A stretch of DNA of 64,000 bases from the NCBI GenBank assembly GCA_948099385.1, contig CANUEZ040000116.1:12215001-12279000 (forward strand), in the 5' to 3' direction. The stretch comes from Fasciola hepatica (lineage: Eukaryota; Platyhelminthes; Trematoda; Plagiorchiida; Fasciolidae). Shown one piece after another: positions 1-10,500 of the stretch. Made by a program: the position numbers and the translations under genes. The notes under the pieces were generated by a model, which worked only from the letters and a program-made list of their open reading frames with translations, did not search any database and was not told the DNA's origin. The stretch's first letter is position 1. Every line of letters begins with the position of its first letter.

Positions 1-1059
1 GCCTGAATAGGATCTCCTCAACATCAAAGCTTCTGAAAGATATAACCAAGATCAAATGGAATTGTGGTCCCCTCGATTAAGCGTTGGCTGAGTCACATGC
101 TGGCACGGAGAGAGTCAGGACTAGTTCTCGAGTAAATACTTTCGAACCAGGTAGGCACAGTTGATTCCCCAAGTCTACATTTGGGCAGTTAAAGTCGCTA
201 AGAAAGAGACAATGGCCGATGGTCGCCCATTTGGGTATGCCCGATAGTATACTTGGTGAGTCCACAGCTGGAGTCCGTTAGAAGACACCAGCGGATTCAT
301 GCCCACCTGTGGCCAGCTCCAGACGACACCTTAAGGATTCATCGTAGCCTTCCGAGTTTGAATAATAATCCAGTTTTATTGGCAGCATATCCGCCTTTTA
401 CCTGGCTCCTGTCTGCACGGCATATTGTGCAGCCCTAAATGGCCATTTCCGAATCTAATACATCAACGGTAAGCCACGTTTCTTTCAGGGCGACCGGTGC
501 TGGTATATCGCGTAACACCCTATACTCTAACTCGTCTCGTTTCCCCAGGAGGCTACGGACCTTCGACAGCACGATCTTAGCACCTACAGTTTTCTCCGCG
601 GGTCGCACGCTAGCCCCTACTGAGGGTTCGTTGGTAAGAGTAGTTGGCAAATTGCAGGTAGCGGCTGCCACTTGATCTACAATCTTCTTTTGAACCCGAT
701 AATCCTTTATGTATAAGTTTTTTCAACATTTTGCATGGAGCCCCCGTAGCTCACTACTTAAGGTTTCCATTTCCCCCTCGCCTCCGGACCTAAGTCATGT
801 GGCAGTCGAATCTTTTCACTTTTCATTCGGTATGTCCTTTGGAATACCAGACGAGCCTCCTAGTCAGGGCCAAGGACTACATTCAGTGACCTGAGTTGGC
901 CATCTTCCCTCAATTTTCACAACACAAATAAGGCTTTGGCTTGCATTTTTCCCGCCAATTTCTCCTTTCTTGAGGTAATAGTTTTCCAAGCACTTCAAGC
1001 AGAGCCAAATCCTGACTGAGTCTATGAAATCAGCCTCCGGAAGACTTACCGGCAAGAAG
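1..1059. other. Intergenic, nothing recognised
   Basis: Only short open frames (under 90 codons), with no protein motif, RNA or clear repeat. Confidence 0.6.
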
Positions 1060-1215
1060 CATTGCGCACATGAGTGGTAGGAGGTTAGATTTATATAATA
1101 TGATTCACCAACAACAGTGCACACCTATCTAGCCCCCGGGAACTTGAACCCAGAGTGAACTTTTGTGAATCGAACACCCTAACCACAAAGCTATCCGGGC
1201 TGGCTCTCAACTGTT
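1060..1215 (-). repeat. tRNA-derived SINE remnant
   Basis: On the minus strand an A-box-like TAGCTTTGTGGTTAGGG (1177-1195) precedes a B box GGGTTCAAGTTCCC (1138-1151). Its tail (gaatcatattatataaatct) is shared with the copy at 43000-43190, so it is a dispersed family. Confidence 0.55.
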
Positions 1216-4200
1216 TGTTGGACATGTGCACTGCGTGATACAGCCCCCTTCCGTCAATGACTCTGAACGGTAGCAACCCGCTTCCCACACAGCGATCGAC
1301 TCCTGTGATGGGTGACTTCTCTGTAGAACCCTAAGTACAACGAAAGCATTCCGTTATAAACAACCTATACAGTTTGGCTACTTTGTACATTTAAGTAGTA
1401 AGAGATTTGATTTGTATAAAGAAGTACTGTGTCCTCGGTGGTGGGGCATTTTGCTGTCAGCGAGGTGTCACGTTTGTCCACGAGTCAGGCGGCAGAAGCC
1501 GAGAAGTGCAGAGTTGAACGTTATCACTTGTGGGAGGACCCCCATGGCTTATCACGGAAGGCTCACTGGTCATATTTGTCGCCCTTGAAGGAAGGGCAAC
1601 TGTAATAGACGTCTTCATCCTCTGACGGGTTTTAGCGCTCTGTTAACCTCTTGGGCAGCAAGGAAGAACGCCGCTCCTGCACACTTCGCGGTCCTAGAAG
1701 AGCTCTGGTCCGGGGAAGTGGAAGCTTTATTTAGGTGGAGATGCATCCTGAGTAGTGGCGTGAATGGTGTCCAGGGAAGTGACACAGAATTTATCCAGCA
1801 GTTTGCCACATATTGCGTCCTCATACTTGGCGCCTAGTGTATCCTGGGGCAACACACAAACTGTGAGCTTGAGCGAGACACGTGTGGTACATCATACTTG
1901 TAGGAGTGTTGAAGGAAGTTTCATAAGGCAGCATATAATGGCGCACTGAAGGTTATGCTTTTTAGGTGCAACCAACCTAAAAGGCCGTCACATTGTAAGG
2001 CTCCATCACGACTGTTCACAGGCCCAGAGCAAACCAAGCAGGAACTTTTCACACTGGCTGTTTTAATAGGAGCCATGCTGGTGAAAAATCCCTTGAAGAC
2101 GCACAAATATCGCGAAATTGTTTTGTGAGTAGCGTAAAAGTGCATCCTGGTGGTGGTGATGATGATGATGATGATGATTCGGATGATTCGGATGATGATG
2201 ACGTTGATGATACTGATGACGATGATGTTGGTTTTGATGCTCTTCCTGCCATTTACTCTTTTAAAGGTAGATTTTCTGTGTGCTGCTTGGCTGTGTATCT
2301 CATTTCTTGGGAGACCTATCCCTTGTCTGAATGTATCCAGCTTTTGGTGAAAGCAAATGAAATGAACTAAACTTTCTGAGTTTTGTCGAATGATCATTCG
2401 GTAAATTGAAGCGAATATTGATCTGCCGGTGACCGATAACCTATATGCTGACTGATTGATTACAGTTGCAGTGAAGGAATCAGACTACGTAAACTGGATT
2501 ATTAATGTCTGTTGTTCTGTCCTCTAAAAGCTGTGCACGCGGATCGAAGTTTTTCATGGTTTGCCAATGGACGTGTAAGCTGAAATGGCTAGACATAGTG
2601 AAATGCTCTACCATCAGAGTAAACTTTGACCTCTGCAAATTTTGAATTACACAATGCATAGCCGTTATTATTCCTGACTTTCCTACGTATTCGTATTCGT
2701 AGGCCGTTTTTGTAAGAAGTGGTGAAACTGAATGATCTTAGAAATCTTTAAACAATGCGAAAACAGATAGCTTGTTTCTGTTGTTTCTGCTGATGGATCT
2801 GCTACCAATGAACACGCATAACTAGTGCTACCCATGGGGAAACTGAAGACATTGGTTGTCGGGTTCCCGTTCATTTTACCGAATATTAATTGAAAGTCTC
2901 CCAAAGTCAAAGGAATCGTAGCTTGTCTATCCCCCGTCCCCGCCCTTTCGTCAGCTTATTCCTTTTTGCATGCAGTTCTTCTGCTTGCCCATCCACAGGA
3001 GTGGATCAAGGGATACAGAACAATTGGACGATGCAACTGAAGAACGTCCATCGTTTCATTTTATTCATCAGGCCAACTTCTTCTGATATTTTGAGCGCCA
3101 GCAAAAATTGGTCATCCACGTAGCGGTGTCTCCTACTTTTAAAGTGATAGGTAGAGAAGGCTAAACAAAATGAGTAATTGGTGTGACTTTTTCATCTCTC
3201 AGATGAATTCGGTTGTGGTGATTCATTTCGATACTCTTCAAGCTCAATGTCAGCGGCTTAATGCAAATGAGATTAGTATTTCTCCTTTTCCGATGCGTGA
3301 ATAACCGTTATTACTCACATACTGATGAAAAAGGCAGTCTGTATTGGTCAGACAGCCTGGCTCGTCGTAGATGATACCAAATGGTAAAGAGCTGTAACAA
3401 AACTCAAAAATGATACTCACTCCTGAAATAAGCGATGTGATTTGTAGATTTCTTGTGCTGTTCACAAGCCAAGTTCCTACTCTACAGGAAGTGTGGATGC
3501 CGGGGATTTTGTTAGGCTGACAGTGTGCACCTGTTTCTATCAAAATAATGTACATTTCCCGAGATTGGTGCGTGCAAGCCTACCAGCGTTTTTTCAGGTA
3601 TACTAGTTTGAAATTTCACTTTTAGAAAGTTACCCCGGGAATGCATATTTCATTCAAATTTTCTCATAGATTAGATATAAATCTATGCATGATTGGTAGC
3701 AAGTTAATTTTCAACCAGTTTTCATCATGTCAATGCATCACATTATATATAACTATTACCACGTCGGGTTGGAACAACTGTTCGTTGGGTTCTGGGTCCA
3801 AAGGGACGGAGATCGCATGCTCGATTAAGGTCTAGCATTAAACCGAAAAGGTGTGTATTCAGGCAGATCAGATGATTTCGGATAAGTTTGGGGTTGGAGG
3901 TGGAGTGTTTCAGCCAAGATCATTAATCGATTAGACTCAACAAGGTGTGAATATGACACACCCGTGAGCAGCAGCTTGCAACCTACATGGATGTTTTTCG
4001 CGGACGCGTTTTGATAATCACCTGGTCAAGTAGCCCAAGTCGGCAGTTTCGGATAAACGGAATCAAATTCCGGAATCTGTCCAGTTCAGTTTAGTTTAAT
4101 CTGGTGCCAAGAATGTATAAGATGGCGAGGCAAAACAGTGCAGCCTTTATTCTTACAGTTCCTTTTGAGACAAACACCAAACCTGTTGGCGAGTTGTCAA

Positions 4201-5024
4201 TGAACACAAAAGAAGGGATATCCAGTTGTTGTGCTACCATCCAAACTTTTAACTGGGTTATTCTTGAAGGTGATTCGCAGCTGGCAATGTCTCCCAAAGG
4301 GCAGGAAGTTGCAGGAAGAGTACTAATGAAAATGTTGTTGTTAGTTGCAACTGCCAAAAAGCTTTTTGGTTTATGACTTCATCCGCATTATTTGAAGGTG
4401 AGCAATAAACGATTTGGAATACTGATCCTTGGAGGTCTGTATCTAAATGACACTGTTCACCATGGACCAAAGATATCCTGATAAATAACCTGATAAGTTT
4501 CTGTTGAAATTCTCAGCGGAGATGGTACGTAAGTTGCAAAAATTCATGTTAATGTACATATATAAGAATTCTATTTTGAGAACAATCCAACCGAAAGATC
4601 AGTCTTGCACGATATCCGTTCTTGATGTGGCATATAACGGCAGAGTCACTTAAGCTATCTCCATCCGGACTAAGTTTGGTTCCTACTTTTGTCAAGAAAA
4701 TCAGATGGGCTCGAATGCAGCCATGTAGACAGTTCATTCCGATTGCGGTGCCCTAAAATTTTAACCAACTAACTAATTAGCTTATACTGAATTATGCCAA
4801 CTATCAACGGTTAGAATGCGATGTGGGATGAGTGATCATTTCAGAAACGACTTAAATATCATACTGCTTAAGGTGGTTGAGTAGTCAGACTATGAATGCT
4901 GTTTGTAATCACCAAATTTGTATCGGGCCTCTACTAACAAGTCATTGATTACAGGAGTCGATCTCTGTACTGGTGACAGTTTTATGCTATTCAAAGCCGG
5001 TGGCACGATACAAACCCTTCAGAG
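1216..5024. other. Intergenic apart from the GAT microsatellite
   Basis: A GC-richer patch lies at about 1430-1700. I recognise no gene. The frame pair at 4091-4376 overlaps on both strands and lacks any motif. Confidence 0.55.
2150..2230. repeat. (GAT)n microsatellite, impure
   Basis: Repeated gat/gac triplets with ttc and act interruptions. The Asp-rich open frame across it is a by-product of the repeat. Confidence 0.9.
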
Positions 5025-5250
5025 TCCTTCCGGATAGCCTAGTGATAACTTTTGTGGCTCACCATCACGGGCTTCGGCTTCCAATCTCGAAGGACGAGTA
5101 CTGTCGATGATTCCGAACAAGTTAGATGAAACAGCCTTGGGGTGCTTCCGTGGGTTTTCATTGGCGAGGTGAGCTTTGCGTTTACATGATTAATAATAAT
5201 ACTATGGATACATGCGATTTCCTACTACCTATATTGAATACGGATATTTT
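5025..5250 (+). repeat. tRNA-derived SINE remnant (family shared with 17.1-17.6 kb)
   Basis: The head gatagcctagtgataac is a decayed A box. The body (gatgattccgaac, ggggtgcttccgtggg, ggtgagctttgcg, ttcctactacc) aligns with the copy at 17405-17610. Confidence 0.5.
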
Positions 5251-6277
5251 TAAACTGAATTGGGACAATCAGAGATGTAGTGGGTTGGAGATGGGTGGGT
5301 CGAAAACTATTGAGGTCCTCAAGCCTAATCCAGCTCTATCTCTGAACCGAAAGTGGGTTCAATTAACGTAAGTATTCTATGTCTGCAGGTGAGTAATGGG
5401 TGAAGGAAGCTTTAATGCTTGCGCAAACTGTTTTTAACACAAAGCGAGAATCACAGTGACTAATGATTACCACCTCCGCTGCGGCTAGTACACGACACTT
5501 TACCAATCATGACTGCCCAGTTTGTGTTTCGTAAATCGGGTGGAGCTTTCCAGTTACATTCACTGAATGGTTTAACAAGGTGTAAACTCACGGGCGATCT
5601 TGGTCTTTCTAATCTGTCCAATGTTCAGCTAGGGCGGATGGTGTTACCAACGAGGTGGTTCGCTACTCTTTTCGTACTCTTGTAACTGGGAGATACTGTG
5701 GGAATACGTTCGTTTCAGTCCGCATTATTTGCAATTCTTGCATCTGGGGGAGATCAGTGATTAACAGTGAAAAATGAATAAAATGGGCGTGCAAAGACTT
5801 TAGGGATGAGTTTAGACCACCAGCTCCATGAAAACTCTAAGCGATATGACACTGAACGGTAAAATGTGAGTGGCATGCACATGGGGTCAGAGTGTCAATT
5901 CGGTGTGATGGTCAATGTTATCTTTTCTACTGTTCTAAATCCACGCCATATTATCCGAGGAATTCTTTGATCTGTATCTCTGGTTAGCACCATTGTATTC
6001 GGTGAAGCAAGCTACTTCTTCTCTTCCTGTAAGAAGGTGGTGAAGATATGAACTTGTGTGGTTTGTAGTTTGTCCAGCAAAAATGACTGAAAGGGATTTC
6101 TGGTGAGTTGTTATTGCATGGTAAAACTTTTAAATACTGTCACATGTCTATATGTGTGGAAAATATCCCGATCTCTTGGGCTGTCAGCTAGCTTTGTGCA
6201 CAATATGGGCTGTGCTTGGCTACAGGCGGCAGAACAAACCCCAATTGAATGACCGTGTTCTTTATATTTTCGTGCTG
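5251..6277. other. Left flank of the hammerhead array
   Basis: No gene is visible. The last 40 bp (caattgaatga...tgttcttta) resemble 38870-38910, upstream of the dispersed hammerhead copy at 39 kb. Confidence 0.5.
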
Positions 6278-6297
6278 CTATATATATATATATATAT
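6278..6297. repeat. (TA)n microsatellite at left edge of the array
   Basis: About 20 bp of alternating TA immediately before the first 301-bp unit. It pairs with the longer TA tract at the other end of the array. Confidence 0.9.
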
Positions 6298-6499
6298 CTA
6301 TATGTTCACTAGAATCTAATTTGAAGCGTCTGGAGTGTGAATGGATACTCTTCATTGAAGAGCCCACAAATGAATCAGAACTGTGATTTCTCGTAGTTAT
6401 TCGTGTCTGGGTCACTGCTAACCCAACGAACAACGAGGCTGCATGTGCAAGCGCTCATATTGATAGTAAGTAGTATGTTAACGTGTGGACAAAATTTCC

Positions 6500-6556
6500 C
6501 CGGAAGCACACGACCGGTTTCGCGGTTGTTGCCGCTCATCAGGTATGCGTACCCGG
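6500..6556 (-). ncRNA. Type I hammerhead ribozyme, left copy 1
   Basis: Minus-strand copy with the same core and helices as the type copy at 7485-7541. Core at 6536-6542, predicted cleavage between 6512 and 6511 (minus reading). The outer CCGG/CCGG helix is present (6553-6556 with 6500-6503). Confidence 0.9.
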
Positions 6557-6800
6557 TACTCCTCTGCCCACTCGTTTTCATATTTGTACACTCCGATGTT
6601 ATATGTTCACTAGAATCTAATTTGAAGCGTCTGGAGTGTGAATGGATACTCTTCATTGAAGAGCCCACAAATGAATCAGAACTGTGATTTCTCGTAGTTA
6701 TTCGTGTCTGGGTCACTGCTAACCCAACGAACAACGAGGCTGCATGTGCAAGCGCTCATATTGATAGTAAGTAGTATGTTAACGTGTGGACAAAATTTCC

Positions 6801-6857
6801 CCGGAAGCACACGACCGGTTTCGCGGTTGTTGCCGCTCATCAGGTATGCGTACCCGG
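6801..6857 (-). ncRNA. Type I hammerhead ribozyme, left copy 2
   Basis: Minus-strand copy, core at 6837-6843. Sequence over the ribozyme is the same as left copy 1. Predicted cleavage between 6813 and 6812 in the minus reading. Confidence 0.9.
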
Positions 6858-7101
6858 TACTCCTCTGCCCACTCGTTTTCATATTTGTACACTCCGATGT
6901 TATATGTTCACTAGAATCTAATTTGAAGCGTCTGGAGTGTGAATGGATACTCTTCATTGAAGAGCCCACAAATGAATCAGAACTGTGATTTCTCGTAGTT
7001 ATTCGTGTCTGGGTCACTGCTAACCCAACGAACAACGAGGCTGCATGTGCAAGCGCTCATATTGATAGTGAGTAGTATGTTAACGTGTGGACAAAATTTC
7101 C

Positions 7102-7158
7102 CCGGAAGCACACGACCGGTTTCGCGGTTGTTGCCGCTCATCAGGTATGCGTACCCGG
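7102..7158 (-). ncRNA. Type I hammerhead ribozyme, left copy 3 (next to junction)
   Basis: Minus-strand copy, core at 7138-7144. It faces away from the first plus-strand ribozyme, whose core starts 54 bp further on. All core bases and both stem I helices are intact. Predicted cleavage between 7114 and 7113. Confidence 0.9.
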
Positions 7159-7187
7159 TACTCCTCTGCCCACTCGTTTTCATATTT

Positions 7188-7191
7188 GTAC
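7188..7191. other. Head-to-head inversion junction (GTAC)
   Basis: Left of this point the 301-bp unit reads on the minus strand, and right of it on the plus strand. Both unit phases contain GTAC here (gtacaaatatg on the minus reading, gtacgcata on the plus reading). GTAC is its own reverse complement, so the breakpoint lies in a 4-bp palindromic microhomology. The flanking arms, 6299-7150 and 7192-8043, are inverted copies separated by 41 nt. Confidence 0.9.
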
Positions 7192-7240
7192 GCATAACTG
7201 ATGAGCGGCAACAACCGCGAAACCGGTCGTGTGCTTCCGG
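7188..7240 (+). ncRNA. Variant hammerhead ribozyme at the junction
   Basis: First plus-strand copy, core 7198-7204. It differs from all others. The base before the core is A instead of C, so the first stem I pair (C-G elsewhere) is lost. The upstream CCGG of the outer helix is missing because the inversion junction cuts it off. Stem II, GAAA and the GUC triplet are intact. It may cleave poorly. Confidence 0.8.
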
Positions 7241-7484
7241 GGAAATTTTGTCCACACGTTAACATACTACTTACTATCAATATGAGCGCTTGCACATGCA
7301 GCCTCGTTGTTCGTTGGGTTAGCAGTGACCCAGACACGAATAAATACGAGAAATCACAGTTCTGATTCATTTGTGGGCTCTTCAATGAAGAGTATCCATT
7401 CACACTCCAGACGCTTCAAATTAGATTCTAGTGAACATATAACATCGGAGTGTACAAATATGAAAACGAGTGGGCAGAGGAGTA

Positions 7485-7541
7485 CCGGGTACGCATACCT
7501 GATGAGCGGCAACAACCGCGAAACCGGTCGTGTGCTTCCGG
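7485..7541 (+). ncRNA. Type I hammerhead ribozyme, type copy of the right block
   Basis: Seen directly: CTGATGA (7499-7505); stem II GCGG/CCGC closing a CAACAA loop (7506-7519); GAAA (7520-7523); CCGGTC (7524-7529). With A15.1, the bases ACCGGT form stem III and end in a GUC triplet, with cleavage after 7529. Stem I is GCATAC (7493-7498) paired with GTGTGC (7530-7535), six pairs with one U-G. Then comes an internal loop and a CCGG/CCGG helix (7485-7488 with 7538-7541). These are the strictly conserved hammerhead positions in type I order. Stem III is self-complementary with no room for a loop, as in minimal hammerheads that work as dimers. The same 57 nt recurs every 301 bp up to 14408-14464. 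Confidence 0.93.
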
Positions 7542-10500
7542 GGAAATTTTGTCCACACGTTAACATACTACTTACTATCAATATGAGCGCTTGCACATGC
7601 AGCCTCGTTGTTCGTTGGGTTAGCAGTGACCCAGACACGAATAACTACGAGAAATCACAGTTCTGATTCATTTGTGGGCTCTTCAATGAAGAGTATCCAT
7701 TCACACTCCAGACGCTTCAAATTAGATTCTAGTGAACATATAACATCGGAGTGTACAAATATGAAAACGAGTGGGCAGAGGAGTACCGGGTACGCATACC
7801 TGATGAGCGGCAACAACCGCGAAACCGGTCGTGTGCTTCCGGGGAAATTTTGTCCACACGTTAACATACTACTTACTATCAATATGAGCGCTTGCACATG
7901 CAGCCTCGTTGTTCGTTGGGTTAGCAGTGACCCAGACACGAATAACTACGAGAAATCACAGTTCTGATTCATTTGTGGGCTCTTCAATGAAGAGTATCCA
8001 TTCACACTCCAGACGCTTCAAATTAGATTCTAGTGAACATATAACATCGGAGTGTACAAATATGAAAACGAGTGGGCAGAGGAGTACCGGGTACGCATAC
8101 CTGATGAGCGGCAACAACCGCGAAACCGGTCGTGTGCTTCCGGGGAAATTTTGTCCACACGTTAACATACTACTCACTATCAATATGAGCGCTTGCACAT
8201 GCAGCCTCGTTGTTCGTTGGGTTAGCAGTGACCCAGACACGAATAACTACGAGAAATCACAGTTCTGATTCATTTGTGGGCTCTTCAATGAAGAGTATCC
8301 ATTCACACTCCAGACGCTTCAAATTAGATTCTAGTGAACATATAACATCGGAGTGTACAAATATGAAAACGAGTGGGCAGAGGAGTACCGGGTACGCATA
8401 CCTGATGAGCGGCAACAACCGCGAAACCGGTCGTGTGCTTCCGGGGAAATTTTGTCCACACGTTAACATACTACTCACTATCAATATGAGCGCTTGCACA
8501 TGCAGCCTCGTTGTTCGTTGGGTTAGCAGTGACCCAGACACGAATAACTACGAGAAATCACAGTTCTGATTCATTTGTGGGCTCTTCAATGAAGAGTATC
8601 CATTCACACTCCAGACGCTTCAAATTAGATTCTAGTGAACATATAACATCGGAGTGTACAAATATGAAAACGAGTGGGCAGAGGAGTACCGGGTACGCAT
8701 ACCTGATGAGCGGCAACAACCGCGAAACCGGTCGTGTGCTTCCGGGGAAATTTTGTCCACACGTTAACATACTACTTACTATCAATATGAGCGCTTGCAC
8801 ATGCAGCCTCGTTGTTCGTTGGGTTAGCAGTGACCCAGACACGAATAACTACGAGAAATCACAGTTCTGATTCATTTGTGGGCTCTTCAATGAAGAGTAT
8901 CCATTCACACTCCAGACGCTTCAAATTAGATTCTAGTGAACATATAACATCGGAGTGTACAAATATGAAAACGAGTGGGCAGAGGAGTACCGGGTACGCA
9001 TACCTGATGAGCGGCAACAACCGCGAAACCGGTCGTGTGCTTCCGGGGAAATTTTGTCCACACGTTAACATACTACTCACTATCAATATGAGCGCTTGCA
9101 CATGCAGCCTCGTTGTTCGTTGGGTTAGCAGTGACCCAGACACGAATAACTACGAGAAATCACAGTTCTGATTCATTTGTGGGCTCTTCAATGAAGAGTA
9201 TCCATTCACACTCCAGACGCTTCAAATTAGATTCTAGTGAACATATAACATCGGAGTGTACAAATATGAAAACGAGTGGGCAGAGGAGTACCGGGTACGC
9301 ATACCTGATGAGCGGCAACAACCGCGAAACCGGTCGTGTGCTTCCGGGGAAATTTTGTCCACACGTTAACATACTACTCACTATCAATATGAGCGCTTGC
9401 ACATGCAGCCTCGTTGTTCGTTGGGTTAGCAGTGACCCAGACACGAATAACTACGAGAAATCACAGTTCTGATTCATTTGTGGGCTCTTCAATGAAGAGT
9501 ATCCATTCACACTCCAGACGCTTCAAATTAGATTCTAGTGAACATATAACATCGGAGTGTACAAATATGAAAACGAGTGGGCAGAGGAGTACCGGGTACG
9601 CATACCTGATGAGCGGCAACAACCGCGAAACCGGTCGTGTGCTTCCGGGGAAATTTTGTCCACACGTTAACATACTACTTACTATCAATATGAGCGCTTG
9701 CACATGCAGCCTCGTTGTTCGTTGGGTTAGCAGTGACCCAGACACGAATAACTACGAGAAATCACAGTTCTGATTCATTTGTGGGCTCTTCAATGAAGAG
9801 TATCCATTCACACTCCAGACGCTTCAAATTAGATTCTAGTGAACATATAACATCGGAGTGTACAAATATGAAAACGAGTGGGCAGAGGAGTACCGGGTAC
9901 GCATACCTGATGAGCGGCAACAACCGCGAAACCGGTCGTGTGCTTCCGGGGAAATTTTGTCCACACGTTAACATACTACTCACTATCAATATGAGCGCTT
10001 GCACATGCAGCCTCGTTGTTCGTTGGGTTAGCAGTGACCCAGACACGAATAACTACGAGAAATCACAGTTCTGATTCATTTGTGGGCTCTTCAATGAAGA
10101 GTATCCATTCACACTCCAGACGCTTCAAATTAGATTCTAGTGAACATATAACATCGGAGTGTACAAATATGAAAACGAGTGGGCAGAGGAGTACCGGGTA
10201 CGCATACCTGATGAGCGGCAACAACCGCGAAACCGGTCGTGTGCTTCCGGGGAAATTTTGTCCACACGTTAACATACTACTCACTATCAATATGAGCGCT
10301 TGCACATGCAGCCTCGTTGTTCGTTGGGTTAGCAGTGACCCAGACACGAATAACTACGAGAAATCACAGTTCTGATTCATTTGTGGGCTCTTCAATGAAG
10401 AGTATCCATTCACACTCCAGACGCTTCAAATTAGATTCTAGTGAACATATAACATCGGAGTGTACAAATATGAAAACGAGTGGGCAGAGGAGTACCGGGT

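Larger units (their letters stand above)
6299..7191 (-). repeat. 301-bp hammerhead tandem repeat, left (inverted) block, about 3 units
   Basis: Three consecutive copies of a 301-bp unit, read on the minus strand. The hammerhead core appears on the plus strand as TCATCAG at 6536, 6837 and 7138, exactly 301 bp apart. The copies are essentially identical except for one T/C site (T, T, C from left to right in unit orientation). The block starts right after a (TA)n tract (6278-6297) and ends at the head-to-head junction at 7188-7191. Short open frames run on both strands of each unit, but the 301-bp period is not a multiple of three and I read no protein-like sequence in them, so I do not call them genes. 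Confidence 0.97.

Noticed and set aside
2125..2370. Asp-rich 81-codon frame
   Set aside because: Driven by the GAT repeat. There is no flanking protein-like sequence, and frames are open on both strands.
3050..3075. Minus-strand CTGATGA followed by GAAAC
   Set aside because: Only a 2-bp stem II, with no matching stem I and no cleavage triplet in place.
3319..3360. Plus-strand CTGATGA at about 3321
   Set aside because: No GAAA or stem II at the needed spacing.
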